Shown here: piece after piece, positions 35,200 to 45,385 of the stretch | Layout of the letters: the number at the start of each line of letters is the position of its first letter | How positions within the stretch are numbered: position 1 is the stretch's first letter | From: Hofstenia miamia | Taxonomy: Eukaryota; Xenacoelomorpha; Acoela | Direction of reading: 5' to 3' | Assembly: GCA_004352715.1 (NCBI GenBank) | Contig: SCFE01000088.1 | Span: forward strand, 1,074,293-1,138,292 | Length of the DNA: 64,000 nt | The notes under the pieces: generated by a model | What the model saw: only the letters and a program-made list of their open reading frames with translations | Told to the model about the DNA's origin: nothing | Databases searched by the model: none | Translations under genes and position numbers: made by a program

Positions 35200-35785
35200 A
35201 AATTGTCAAAAACATACACATGTTAAATAGCCAATTTCTTTGCGATGCAGATATTATTAAATATGCAGAAATTTCAATAATTTATTTCTTAGGAGATTAA
35301 TTGAAATTATTATTAAGAAGTCATTAGAAGACATTTTAATTACGAACAAAAGATCAAAAAAAACAATTAAACTAATTATGAACATTGTTTTAAGATTGAA
35401 TATAAAGGACTCCAAATTGAAAACATGATCAAAGAACTCAGAAAAATATCAATAATTAAAGAAAAGTTTAGATTTATATATAACAATCATAAACTAGGAA
35501 CGAAATTGCAATTAAAATCTACAACTGAAGAAACAAATAATTCAAATATAATTTATCAAATAAAATGCACCTGTGGTGAAGATTATATTGGTTTTTCTAT
35601 ATCAAAAAGAATTAAATAACATGAGACCAGTTCTAATATATCTAATCATCTAATTAAATGCGGATTAAATTTTGAAATAAAAATATTACATCAGACGTCA
35701 AGATCAAGTAATTTAAAAATTACTAAGAGTATTTTTATAAAATCCTTGCAACCAAGTTTGAACCCACAAGAAGACTAGATTTATA
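35200..35785 (+). pseudogene. Penelope-like retroelement 3' part with GIY-YIG endonuclease domain, broken
   Basis: From about 35,425 the + strand reads MIKELRKISIIKEKFRFIYN, then NIIYQIKCTCGEDYIGFSIS, then a TAA at 35,617. The same frame continues with HETSSNISNHLIKCGLNFEI, IKILHQTS and IKSLQPSLNPQED. The pattern I-x-Y-x-I-x-C-x-C-G-x-x-Y-I-G followed by an H near SNISNH is the GIY-YIG nuclease found at the C-terminus of Penelope-like elements, where it is thought to cut target DNA. Upstream wording (FLCDADIIKYAE, about 35,236) fits the linker. The reverse transcriptase is not seen, so the element is 5'-truncated. The in-frame stop marks a dead copy. Confidence 0.6.
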
Positions 35786-36827
35786 AATTAAACTTGCCAC
35801 TTTTTAAAATTTAAAAAATTATAATTATTATTGAAAAATCTAGTGAATTTAGAGGGAATAATTTGTAAAACTGACGATTTTGTAAGTCGAAATATATCTG
35901 CATGTTCTTATTAAGTTTAATTTACTTCTTACTAAGACATCTAGTCAAATTATATCGACTAATCAACATACTTCAAGGCATTAATGACAAATACAATTGA
36001 ACGTAAAATTTTAAATTTCTTCATAAATATATCAAGCGTCAATAATTTCGTTGCGTACGATTTCCAATATTTTACTAACGTTATTACAATTTTTATTGAT
36101 AAATAACCGAATTCTTCACTAAATTTTAAATTTTGAATTAAAAAATATTTTTTAGAATTTGTATCTGTATTTGCGATGGGGATTTTCTTGAATGATTTTA
36201 GCACAATGATAAGGAAACTGAAGGTTGTTGATTAAATTATTACTATAAATTGATGCCATCTAGAGTCGAAAATTTAAAATTTGTTGCAGATTTCTTTTAG
36301 CTATTGAAAGCTTCAAAATAAATTTATGCAATTCATTGAGTATAAAATGTGAAAATATTGTAAAATATTTATATTAGGCTACATCATTCTTATATAAGTA
36401 GGAATTTAGCCTATCTATCATTTAATTGGTCTGAAACAAACATGAATGGTTTTAAATGATTAAATTTGGATAATTGTTCCTTTTCTAAAACTTTCGCTAT
36501 TTTTTCGGTTAAAAGATATTTCTCATTAAAATTTTGATAATATATAGCTATAATTCTAAAATGCATTTTAGTGTCTGCTTTGCAATGCTTTGACAGTTTC
36601 TGAAGAGCTTCACCAAATTTGCATGAACACACTTACTCCCACTACATATATTTGCATCAACAACACTCACTCTAATTCAAGAACTGCAATTTAAAACTAT
36701 TTTATTACAAAAAATTGTAATGTAGGGCAACATGTAACATATACTTTTGTGCAATCAACAAACTGTATTTGGTATTTAAGATTCAAATTTTGAAATGTTA
36801 TAATTATCAATACCACCACTTTTTCAG
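35786..36827. other. AT-rich sequence with one weak - strand frame
   Basis: A 74-codon - strand frame at 36,411-36,632 (CSCKFGEALQKLSKHCKADT, then EKIAKVLEKEQLSKFNH) has a protein-like, lysine-rich composition but no ATG start and no known domain. Left uncalled. Confidence 0.2.
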
Positions 36828-37094
36828 AAGAAAAAATTTCTTTGGCGGGATCTCAGCTCGCCTCTTTCCAAAACACACTTACATCTCCAAGAACACACTG
36901 TGTCCTAAAACACTCAAAGCAAAGTATTGGATTAAAACTGATTTATCGGTGGGTTTCCTATTTAGGATTTTCTAAGATTCGGGTGTTAAGACAATAATAT
37001 GATTTTTTAGGCGTCCCCAGGACAGTCCTACGACTATTTCAGGATAATTTCTAGATCTCCTGGACATGTCTCGCTGCTTGGGTCAATGAATTGA
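36828..37094 (+). CDS. Candidate 3' end of an unknown gene, two exons
   Basis: Exon A 36,828-36,948 follows a good acceptor (CCACTTTTTCAG) and ends TCG before GTGGGT. Exon B 37,011-37,094 follows GATTTTTTAG and ends in TGA. The 62-bp intron size fits short introns of this genome, and exon A's open frame joins exon B in phase. The joined reading is RKNFFGGISARLFPKHTYIS, CPKTLKAKYWIKTDLS, then ASPGQSYDYFRIISRSPGHV and SLLGSMN. GC content is higher than the flanks. No family is recognised and upstream exons were not found. All three frames of exon A are largely open, so the chosen frame rests on the match to exon B. Confidence 0.3.
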
Positions 37095-37589
37095 TTGCTT
37101 CAAATTTCCTACATAACAAAAATTATACAAATAGTTATATTCAAATGCCATTTCCTCTAGTTACTTAACCCTATATTGATTTCCGTTACTTTAAAGTAGC
37201 AAATAGCTTTAAACAATTTTGCCCAAGCTTGTTAAGAAATATTGAAAGCCTTTGATATCCACAAATATAATGCGCGCACTCATGTAATGATGCCGTATTG
37301 TGGTAAGAAGTATTCTTTTGCCTGAGGTATATACATATGCGAGCCGTTCAGGCACGCCGCGCGCAAAGTCAGAGGTTGCCGCGAATTAAAGTCGAAAAAA
37401 TGAGACAACTCTCTATCTTATAGTGATTTGGGATTTAAATATCTTCATTATTTAATGAGTTATTGGAGTTTAAAAAATTGTGAGGAAGCTATTGGAGACT
37501 GAATAATTCCTAATGAATACAAGTTCAAAAAAATTATCCTATTTTCTTGATATTTTTAGGAATCCTTTTTTTGCATTCTTAATCAAAAA

Positions 37590-37833
37590 AATAAACTAGT
37601 TGATTTGTAATATACATCAGAGATCTCTTTAAATTTAAGTTATAATTTTAGTCGCCTAGTTTAAAAACACTCCCCGGATTTATAATTTCCGGACAGGTGG
37701 TGCAACTGCAGAAGAAAAATACACATCCCCAGCCATGATGAAATCTAATTATAATTCTTTCTATTTATTAAGAAAGATTAGCATTAGCTATCTAATACAA
37801 ACTAATAACGACATTAAATTTTATCTTCAAACA

Positions 37834-37871
<38 letters not shown>

Positions 37872-37895
37872 TCTTTATACTGTATATATATATAC

Positions 37896-37954
<59 letters not shown>

Positions 37955-38313
37955 TTGAATGCAGTAGCTTTCGATGGTGCTTTTTTCTCCCCATGCAGTA
38001 TGCAACACATCTACACATTCCGAAGCCTTTTTCCCGTTCCTTTTCAACGCCTCAATATAAAATCTATTATTTTATTTTTTACAATTCATTTGAATTAAAT
38101 ATGTGCTGAAAAATTTTCTTTTTATTGTCACATGTGTGTGGTATACACAAACAATATAATACGAACACATGTAACTGAAAAGATAGGAATGCTCCCACGC
38201 TGCTGTCTACATTTCATTGGAAATACAGCAAATAAAGCAAACAATCATATTTGCTGCAACCACATACAGTCTCATATCTTTTCGATCACACCAAGTGTGT
38301 ATAGTATAATTAG
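37590..38313. repeat. First copy of a 724-bp duplication containing (TA)n
   Basis: Starts AATAAACTAGTTGATTTGTA and ends TAGTATAATTAG, directly before the N at 38,314, where the same sequence restarts. The copies differ mainly in the length and interruptions of the (TA)n blocks (about 37,836-37,955 here). Open frames of Tyr-Ile runs in it are microsatellite translations. Confidence 0.9.
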
Positions 38314-38314
38314 N

Positions 38315-38618
38315 AATAAACTAGTTGATTTGTAATATACATCAGAGATCTCTTTAAATTTAAGTTATAATTTTAGTCGCCTAGTTTAAAAACACTCCCC
38401 GGATTTATAATTTCCGGACAGGTGGTGCAACTGCAGAAGAAAAATACACATCCCCAGCCATGATGAAATCTAATTATAATTCTTTCTATTTATTAAGAAA
38501 GATTAGCATTAGCTATCTAATACAAACTAATAACGACATTAAATTTTATCTTCAAACATGCATATATATATATATATATATATATATACAAATATCTTTA
38601 TACTGTATATATATATAC

Positions 38619-38677
<59 letters not shown>

Positions 38678-39036
38678 TTGAATGCAGTAGCTTTCGATGG
38701 TGCTTTTTTCTCCCCATGCAGTATGCAACACATCTACACATTCCGAAGCCTTTTTCCCGTTCCTTTTCAACGCCTCAATATAAAATCTATTATTTTATTT
38801 TTTACAATTCATTTGAATTAAATATGTGCTGAAAAATTTTCTTTTTATTGTCACATGTGTGTGGTATACACAAACAATATAATACGAACACATGTAACTG
38901 AAAAGATAGGAATGCTCCCACGCTGCTGTCTACATTTCATTGGAAATACAGCAAATAAAGCAAACAATCATATTTGCTGCAACCACATACAGTCTCATAT
39001 CTTTTCGATCACACCAAGTGTGTATAGTATAATTAG
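38315..39036. repeat. Second copy of the 724-bp duplication
   Basis: 722 bp, same content as 37,590-38,313; unique sequence resumes after TATAATTAG at 39,036. Both copies contain a possible small exon region (TTTAAAAACACTCCCCGG at about 37,660 and 38,384). Confidence 0.9.
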
Positions 39037-39068
39037 AAAGAAATTTTTTATCAATCAAATGTTTTCAG

Positions 39069-39184
39069 AATTTAAAATCCTCGAAGAACGACAAATAACC
39101 ATGCTAAGGTCAGAGCCCGTAAGCCCATACTATAGAAGCCCGTGCTCGTACAACTTTGTTCATTACGAACCCTACCCTAGATGA
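39069..39184 (+). CDS. Candidate terminal exon of an unknown gene
   Basis: After an acceptor-like AAATGTTTTCAG the frame reads FKILEERQITMLRSEPVSPY, then YRSPCSYNFVHYEPYPR and TGA. The stretch is GC-richer and protein-like compared with its surroundings. The frame is also open upstream to 38,855, so a longer single exon is possible. One candidate upstream donor at 37,696 (CCGGACAG before GTGGTG) would join in phase, but this is speculative. No family is recognised. Confidence 0.25.
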
Positions 39185-41007
39185 TCATGATAACTGTTAA
39201 TACACAGTGACTTTGATAGTCTAAAGAAGCTGAAGAAACTTTTTAATTGAGGAGAGATGATATATGTTACAAATTTTAGTTGCTCTAATTCATATCTTAA
39301 AGCAGTTATCATTTATCAGAATTGTAAAACAGAAACAGGCCATAATAATTGGGAGGGGGGCAGATGATAATCTATAACAATAGCATACGAATCAAATAGA
39401 AATGTACACATATGTTACCAAAGCAACCATTATTCAATATTTAGCTTAAAATTTTACTTCACATGTCCTTATTGAAAATTCTCATGTAAAGATAGACAAT
39501 ATTGATTAGAAAAAGCACTATATTTGAACAAGCTATACAATTTTCTTACAAATATGTATTCCATATTGCTAAAATTTCGTTGCAATTTTCAATAAGGCCC
39601 TGTGCATCACAATAATTTTAGGTCAAATGCTGAATATCTTAAAATATTCAATTCAACTGGACTAGAACAAATGAATAAATAACAGCAGTCATTTATTAAT
39701 TCCGTTCTTCAATTCACTATCATGAGAGTGGAATTAATAAATGATTGAATAAAATCGGACAAATGTTGCGGGTATATGATCATTTGCTCCAGTCCAGTTA
39801 GTGTTTTAGAAGATCATGATTATATATTTATGTGCTGGTCAGTGGCGTCACTGAGGGAGTGCGACCGCCGGAAGTAAAGTTTATTAGAAGCAATTTTCAA
39901 CAAACTTGGGAAAGCAACGTTTCGAGCTTGGAATCTTTTAGGGCCCCAAACACACAATTAACAAAGTGGTTATATAAATATTAGGCTTGCCCTTGTGTGA
40001 GATTTTTCACACAACAACCAGCACAACATAATAGTAAAAGGCTGTTGCGTCACACACCACAACGCAACAGAGTAATAAATTGCACCATGCTTACAATTTG
40101 GGTAATCTTGTAAACATTAATGTTAAACATTTATATGGGTACAACGGAATTAATTATACAAGGTATTATCAATGATGGGAAAATGATTTCAGGATTGGCG
40201 ATGTTGAATAACCAGGTGCATCCCCAGGATCTTGTGCCTTTATATTTTTTGTTGGAGATACCTAAAAGGAAGAGTTTACTGTCAAAAGCCGACCAACTCA
40301 AGGCACCCATCTAATCAGAAATTCGGTAAATTGAACCAAATCTTACCAGTGCAGTAATGAGCAGCTTGCTAGTTCGTGTCTATACTTATTAACCTTCAGG
40401 AGGGCAGGACATGAAAAATGTTTTATTTACAAAGTAACTAATTAAAACTAGTACTTTTCAAGATTTTCTTAATGCTTTTGTTTAATAAAATCAATCGAAT
40501 AATTACGGTGCTATTAAAGGTTTTTTTGGGTCTATCATTAAAATTCACCCTGCAAAAGCAAATGTGCTTGACTGTATATCCACTAAAACAACATGTCTTT
40601 TAAAAATGTCAACGTATCAATATTAAGAAACCAAAAGCATATGAACGCATTTTCATTAAATTTTGAACTACTTAGTTCAATAATACAGTTAAATATGAAA
40701 AGTAATAATTATTTTTGAAAATTTCTATAGTTCCATGAAGCTAGGATTATTTATGACTTTTTGTAATTCGCTGCAAGATATGAAGCAATTTATCACACCA
40801 GTCTAATTTTGAAGAACTATTATTTAGGGAAAAGTATAAACAAGAATATACACGAACATTTTAGCAAGTAAATTTAAATGAAACAATTAACAAGGACTCG
40901 AATAAAAATCATCATCATCCCAAACAAAGCTTCCATTATTACTAAAATTCAAATGAAGTACCTAAAAACACTGCGTAAAATTTACAGTAACACTGGGTGA
41001 GAAGGCT
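39185..41007. other. Mostly AT-rich sequence; possible transposon end at 39,840
   Basis: CAGTGGCGTCACTGAGGGAG at about 39,840 has the look of a DNA-transposon terminus (CAGTGGCGT type), without a visible partner. A 65-codon + strand frame (first ATG about 40,120; TTELIIQGIINDGKMISGLA) is protein-like but unsupported. Confidence 0.25.
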
Positions 41008-41209
41008 CATGGCCTATTAAGAGAACGGCCCAATACCGTAAATTAGTGCTTTCAAAGTGGGAGGCCCAACAGCTGTTGATAATTGTAAACACACTGAGCT
41101 TTCTCTTGCAATTTAGTAAATTAACCAATGGGATTTAAGGGTTAAATGCCTTTTCACACCGCTTGAGTCTCTATGTTTATCAGTGGCGCTATTAAATAAC
41201 CACTTGTTA

Positions 41210-41515
41210 ATGCCTAAGAAATGCTGTGTGCCCTTATGCAAAAGCGGTTATCGCGATTCAGATTACTTATCAGCTTTTTCTTTTCCTACAGACTCTGATT
41301 TGCAATCTAAATGGATTAAGGCTATTAATCGCAAAGACTATAAAATTACTAAACATTCGTTTGTCTGCGAAGCCCATTTTAAGAAAGAATTGATATATTC
41401 TACTCCATCTGGTATAAAGAAACTCAAACGTAAATTGAATCCAGTTCCTACAGAATTTTCGTTTGTGAATTATTCAGGCAATCAAACAAGGAGACCACCG
41501 CCTAAAGAAGATTAA
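41210..41515 (+). CDS. THAP zinc-finger protein encoded by the P-type element
   Basis: 102 residues from the ATG at 41,210. MPKKCCVPLCKSGYRDSDYL, with the C-x4-C pair near residues 5-10, then FSFPTDSDLQSKWIKAINRK (conserved Trp), FVCEAHF (C-x2-H), and NPVPTEF (the AVPTIF-type motif closing the domain). All C2CH ligands are present, so the DNA-binding fold should form. THAP domains of this kind bind the transposon's subterminal sequence. The frame ends KED and stop at 41,515, before any catalytic domain. A protein with only the THAP domain could act as a competitor for binding sites, but this is inference. Confidence 0.75.
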   Translation: MPKKCCVPLCKSGYRDSDYLSAFSFPTDSDLQSKWIKAINRKDYKITKHSFVCEAHFKKELIYSTPSGIKKLKRKLNPVPTEFSFVNYSGNQTRRPPPKED

Positions 41516-41537
41516 GACTTGGCTTGAGAACAATGAT

Positions 41538-42883
41538 GTGAATTTTTCTACACAAACATTAAATGCTCTGTATACATCTACAGCTGGTATTCATCAACTA
41601 TCTTTAAATCTTTTGTCGTCTAACTACAACTATGTGTTAACAGCTCGTTTCCAAACAGACGCATTGGAGAGAAGATTTAGTGCTTATCGTCAAATGTTAG
41701 AAGGCCGATTTTTAATCTCACTTTACAATCTGACATCAAGTGAAAAAATCCTCAAAATTAAATCCTTACTTCAAGAGTATGACTTTGACGTACTTTCACA
41801 AGTTATTTCGGATGTAACACCACCATTTGAATATGATATAACCGATTTTTTTGAACCTAAATCACTAAGTGAGGTAGAGCTGGAAGTTTCAGTATACATT
41901 GCTGGGTATATTTATAGAAAACTAAAACGAATTTTTTGTAAAAGATGTAAAGAAATTCAAGAAGAAATCACCATTACGAGCGATTATTTCAATAACTTAA
42001 ATCGTAGAGGTTTGGATAAACCAAGTCAAAATANATGTGTTAACAGCTCGTTTCCAAACAGACGCATTGGAGAGAAGATTTAGTGCTTATCGTCAAATGT
42101 TAGAAGGCCGATTTTTAATCTCACTTTTCATCTACACCTAGTGTGAAAAAACTATCATTAAATCTTATGTCGTCTAATTACAATAACTATGTATTAACAG
42201 CTCGTTTCCAAACTGACGCATTGGAGAGAAGATTTAGTGCTTATCGTCAAATGTTAGAAGGCCGATTTTTAATCTCACTTTACAATCTGACATCAAGTGA
42301 AAAAATCCTCAAAATTAAATCCTTACTTCAAGAGTATGACTTTGACGTACTTTCACAAGTTATTTCGGATGTAACACCACCATTTGAATATGATATAACC
42401 GATTTTTTTGAACCTAAATCACTAAGTGAGGTAGAGCTGGAAGTTTCAGTATTCATTGCTGGGTATATTTATAGAAAACTAAAACGAATTTTTTGTAAAA
42501 GATGTAAAGAAATTCAAGAAGAAATCACCATTACGAGCGATTATTTCAATAACTTAAATCGTAGAGGTTTGGATAAACCAAGTCAAAATATCTACAATTT
42601 GGTCATTACAATTTTTTCTTTTTTGTACCCTAATCTTTCAAACTTTCAACAAACTTTTATCTCTAATCTTAGACAGTCTATAATATCTGTGGTCAGTAAA
42701 TGGCTAGAAAGCAATGTTTTGGGTTTGGAATTTGGATGTGTCAGTCATAAAGTTTCAATTTTAGAAGTTGTGATTTCAACTTGTATAAATATTTCTTTAA
42801 ATAACAAACAAAAATCATTAAAGGACTCGATAAGGAAAAATGAAGTCAGAAGTTTTAAAAAGTTGAAATTAAGTTGTAAATAG
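41538..42883 (+). pseudogene. P-type transposase C-terminal domain, duplicated around an N
   Basis: Both copies contain YVLTARFQTDALERRFSAYR, QMLEGRFLISLYNLTSSEKI, and EVELEVSVYIAGYIYRKLKR (FIAGY in the second). The phrase D-x-L-E-R-R-F-x-x-Y-R-Q-M matches the C-terminal conserved stretch of P-type/THAP9-like transposases. The second copy continues to FCKRCKEIQEE, NIYNLVITIFSFLYPNLSNF and a lysine-rich end at 42,883. The first copy breaks at the N at 42,034. The copies are not quite identical at their starts (TSTAGIHQLSLN versus STPSVKKLSLN), which fits two alleles. Confidence 0.7.
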
Positions 42884-43191
42884 TCTAACTTGTTTTCATT
42901 TTTTATTATTTCTTTGAAGAATTGTATTCATAACATTTTAGTTTTTATTATATCATTGTATTTTATCAGTAAAATCTCCTGTAATCTTTAAATTGCATAC
43001 TAAAGTTCTTTGTGCGAGACTTGCGCTAATTAAGGTATTGGTTTAGTATAAATTTTTATGTTTGCTCATTGATATTTAACGTTTAATACCAACAAATTTA
43101 CATTTCAATGTAACATTTTAGAAGAAATTGTTGGGCCTCCCACTTTGGAAGCAATAATTCACGGTATTGGGCGTTCTCTTAATAGGCCATG

Positions 43192-43608
43192 GGGGGATTC
43201 AGACGAGCGTCTTTTTGATGTACATCAATTTGATGAAATTGCGTTCAGACGAACATTATTTTGATGCACGGCCACTTGTTTATTCATCAATTAAGTAACA
43301 GGAATTGTGTTTTTCTATCACTGAGAAGATCATAATCAACACCTCAATTACTGATTCAAACATTATAATCAAAAACGAATTGGATGTTAAATTCTATATA
43401 TATATTGTTATATAATATTGCCCAGAATAAGTAATTAATTACTGATTGTTCAAAAAAACGAAATGACCTGTTTAAAGTTTCTAGAGCCCGGCGGTATACC
43501 AATACTGAAACCAATACCGCTATATTATGACAATACCGAAAAATACTGATAACGTGGTATCTTGCCTAAAATATTGATCAGTACATTATTTAAAAGTAGN
43601 TTATATAT
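43192..43608. repeat. Non-coding repeat ends next to the P-type element
   Basis: TTCAGACGAGCGTCTTTTTG near 43,199 and CGTTCAGACGAAC near 43,245 are related motifs. GGCGGTATACCAATACTG at about 43,490 resembles a hAT-type MITE end, preceded by TCTAGAGCCCG as at 28,199. No coding sequence. Single N at 43,600. Confidence 0.35.
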
Positions 43609-44175
43609 AGGGTTGTCAGATAAGTTTTTTCCCATACAAAATCCTTTATATCTTTTGAAATATAGGACCATTCACACTGAAATTTGAAATAGCAACAGAC
43701 TAAACATAGATGCAGATTTTGTTATAGCAGCTTTTTGAATGCTTTTAATTCTAAATATCTATGCAGTTTTGAATTTTTTTTAATGAAATAGCAATTACTC
43801 GCAGATAGAGCATTTGAAATCAAGATGGAGCTTGAACGTAATGACATCCGAAAACTGATTTTCTACTGTTGGAAGCGAGGTTTGAGCTCCAGAGATGCTG
43901 CAAAAGAAATGTGTTCAGCCTTAGGTGACAATATTGTCTCGGAAAGAACATGTCGAACATGGATGAGCCGCTTCTCTGATGGCGATTTCTCTATTGATGA
44001 AAAGATGAGGAGTGGACGTCCATCTACCGATGGGCTAGATGATCAAATCTGCGCTATCCTTCAAGATGACAAACATGCATGTTCCCGAGAAATTCTTATC
44101 ATTGAATTTGTATAATAAATGCAGTATGAATAAGCAATATTGCTTTGTTTGGAAAAAACTTATCTGACAACCCTA
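43609..44175 (+). mobile_element. mariner deletion derivative with intact N-terminal ORF
   Basis: Ends AGGGTTGTCAGATAAGTTTT (about 43,610) and its inverse at about 44,150-44,175, flanked by TATA on both sides, which fits TA target duplication. The 96-codon ORF at 43,825-44,115 begins MELERNDIRKLIFYCWKRGL, continues CRTWMSRFSDGDFSIDEKMR and SGRPSTD, and is the mariner double helix-turn-helix domain without any catalytic block. The C-terminal two thirds are deleted, leaving a MITE-sized element of about 565 bp. Confidence 0.8.
43825..44115 (+). CDS. mariner N-terminal DNA-binding domain ORF
   Basis: 96 residues, uninterrupted, starting at ATG. It contains both helix-turn-helix units: SSRDAAKEMCSALGDNIVSE in the first, then the GRPS hinge and the start of the second. 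The last residues (ILIIEFV) come from the deletion join. If transcribed it would make a transposon-end-binding protein without catalytic activity. There is no evidence of expression. Confidence 0.55.
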   Translation: MELERNDIRKLIFYCWKRGLSSRDAAKEMCSALGDNIVSERTCRTWMSRFSDGDFSIDEKMRSGRPSTDGLDDQICAILQDDKHACSREILIIEFV

Positions 44176-44209
44176 TATAAGCCAAAGTTTGTCTGAAAAT
44201 AGAAGTCCG

Positions 44210-44450
44210 CATATTTAGTTGAGTTTTACTAATGGCAAATCAGCCCAAACTCACCACTTCGTCCAAACCAATCTGAACTTATGGGTACCCAGGAGCACCT
44301 ACATGTCTGCTAAAGCTGTATTAGTGAAAAGATATTGACCCTTAACATCATAGTGTAACCATAGGGTTTCATCCTTCTTCATTACCTTTTCAAATTCAGC
44401 ATGCCAAATTAGGAAATACATATATGTTCTAACTTGTCCAGGTTAAAAAA
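44210..44450 (-). pseudogene. Protein-like stretch of unknown origin, interrupted by stops
   Basis: The minus strand reads VRTYMYFLIWHAEFEKVMKK, DETLWLHYDVKGQYLFTNTA, LADM, stop, then VLLGTHKFRLVWTKW, stop, VWADLPLVKLN. Continued protein-like wording across two stops suggests a decayed gene or element. No family is recognised. Confidence 0.25.
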
Positions 44451-45385
44451 TATTCAAATTGTTCCCATGCCTAATGTTTAGGCAATAAGGTGGTCTAAAG
44501 TTCATGAAAGCAGCAATTTTGTTTTTTGTAGATAGACCACAAATGTTCATTGATGCACGCTATGCACAATTTCAGTTGTGACTTTACTCAAGGAAGACTT
44601 CAAATTTTTTGAATTTGTTGATATTTTCTGGCCAAATTCCGACATTATATCTAAAATATTTAAGTTAGTTAAAATAATTGTATAAACAATTTAGAAAATA
44701 TACTTTATATCTGCTTTTTTTCAAACATATTGTAAGATCACATTCACATTAATAACCTAAATAATGGTATTATATTTTCCTTATAATTTTGCATAAATAA
44801 AACTAGCGGATTTTTGTAAATTGAAAATAATAAACATATAAGCGTACGATATATTTTGGATAAAGCAAAATTATAAATTTTGTAAGGCTGGATTTTTATG
44901 CTGTGTACGCAACAAATTTAAAATCCCACACAACACAACATGTTGTGTACACAAACTAAGCAGGCACATTCTCACATACATATGTACAGTACGCGACAAA
45001 AAGTTTCCAAAATTATGATTAGCATAGAAATTTTATAGCACAGTAAAAATTAAGTTTATAAATGTTTGGAAGTGTGATAATGAAATTTAAAATATATGTA
45101 AGATATTGATTAATTTCATTCATGAAAGAGTTGAAACTTGAATTCTTGTTATGTGTGCAACTCCTTTTATTACAAAATATAGTTTTTTCAAGTTTGTACA
45201 ATACCATAATTACATTAATCCAAAATGTCTATGCTAAATTCTGGGAACTTTTTGTCGCGCACTGTATATGTACAAAATTTGAAGTAGTAAATATATCTAA
45301 TATGCACCAAAACAGGTACTGAAAGTTTAATACATAATTATACAGTGATGCCACTGGTGCTGGCTCATTGTGAAAATATATTTTT
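44451..45385. other. AT-rich 3' flank of the transporter gene
   Basis: A further minus-strand open stretch near 44,540-44,640 (MSEFGQKISTNSKNLKSSLS) may belong to the same decayed unit as 44,210-44,450. ACAACACAACATGTTGTG near 44,930 is partly palindromic. Nothing else is seen. Confidence 0.25.

Larger units (their letters stand above)
41008..43191 (+). mobile_element. P-type THAP transposon with about 61-bp terminal inverted repeats, catalytic core missing
   Basis: Left end 41,008-41,071 (CATGGCCTATTAAGAGAACG, then GTGGGAGGCCCAACA) and right end 43,130-43,191 are inverted copies with only a few differences. Starting with CATG is also a trait of the Drosophila P element. Inside: a THAP domain (41,210-41,515), then a P-type C-terminal domain in two overlapping copies (41,538-42,033 and 42,143-42,883) separated by a single N and a 93-bp partial third copy. 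The RNase H-like catalytic region between THAP and C-terminus is absent, so the element is probably non-autonomous. A clear 8-bp target duplication is not seen: the left flank is AGAAGGCT and the right flank GGGGGATT. Confidence 0.8.

Noticed and set aside
37792-38830. Open frames rich in Tyr-Ile on both strands
   Set aside because: Direct translation of (TA)n microsatellites; no gene.
41000-43199. 8-bp target duplication of the P-type element
   Set aside because: Flanks AGAAGGCT and GGGGGATT share only three positions; the right flank may have been altered by another repeat.
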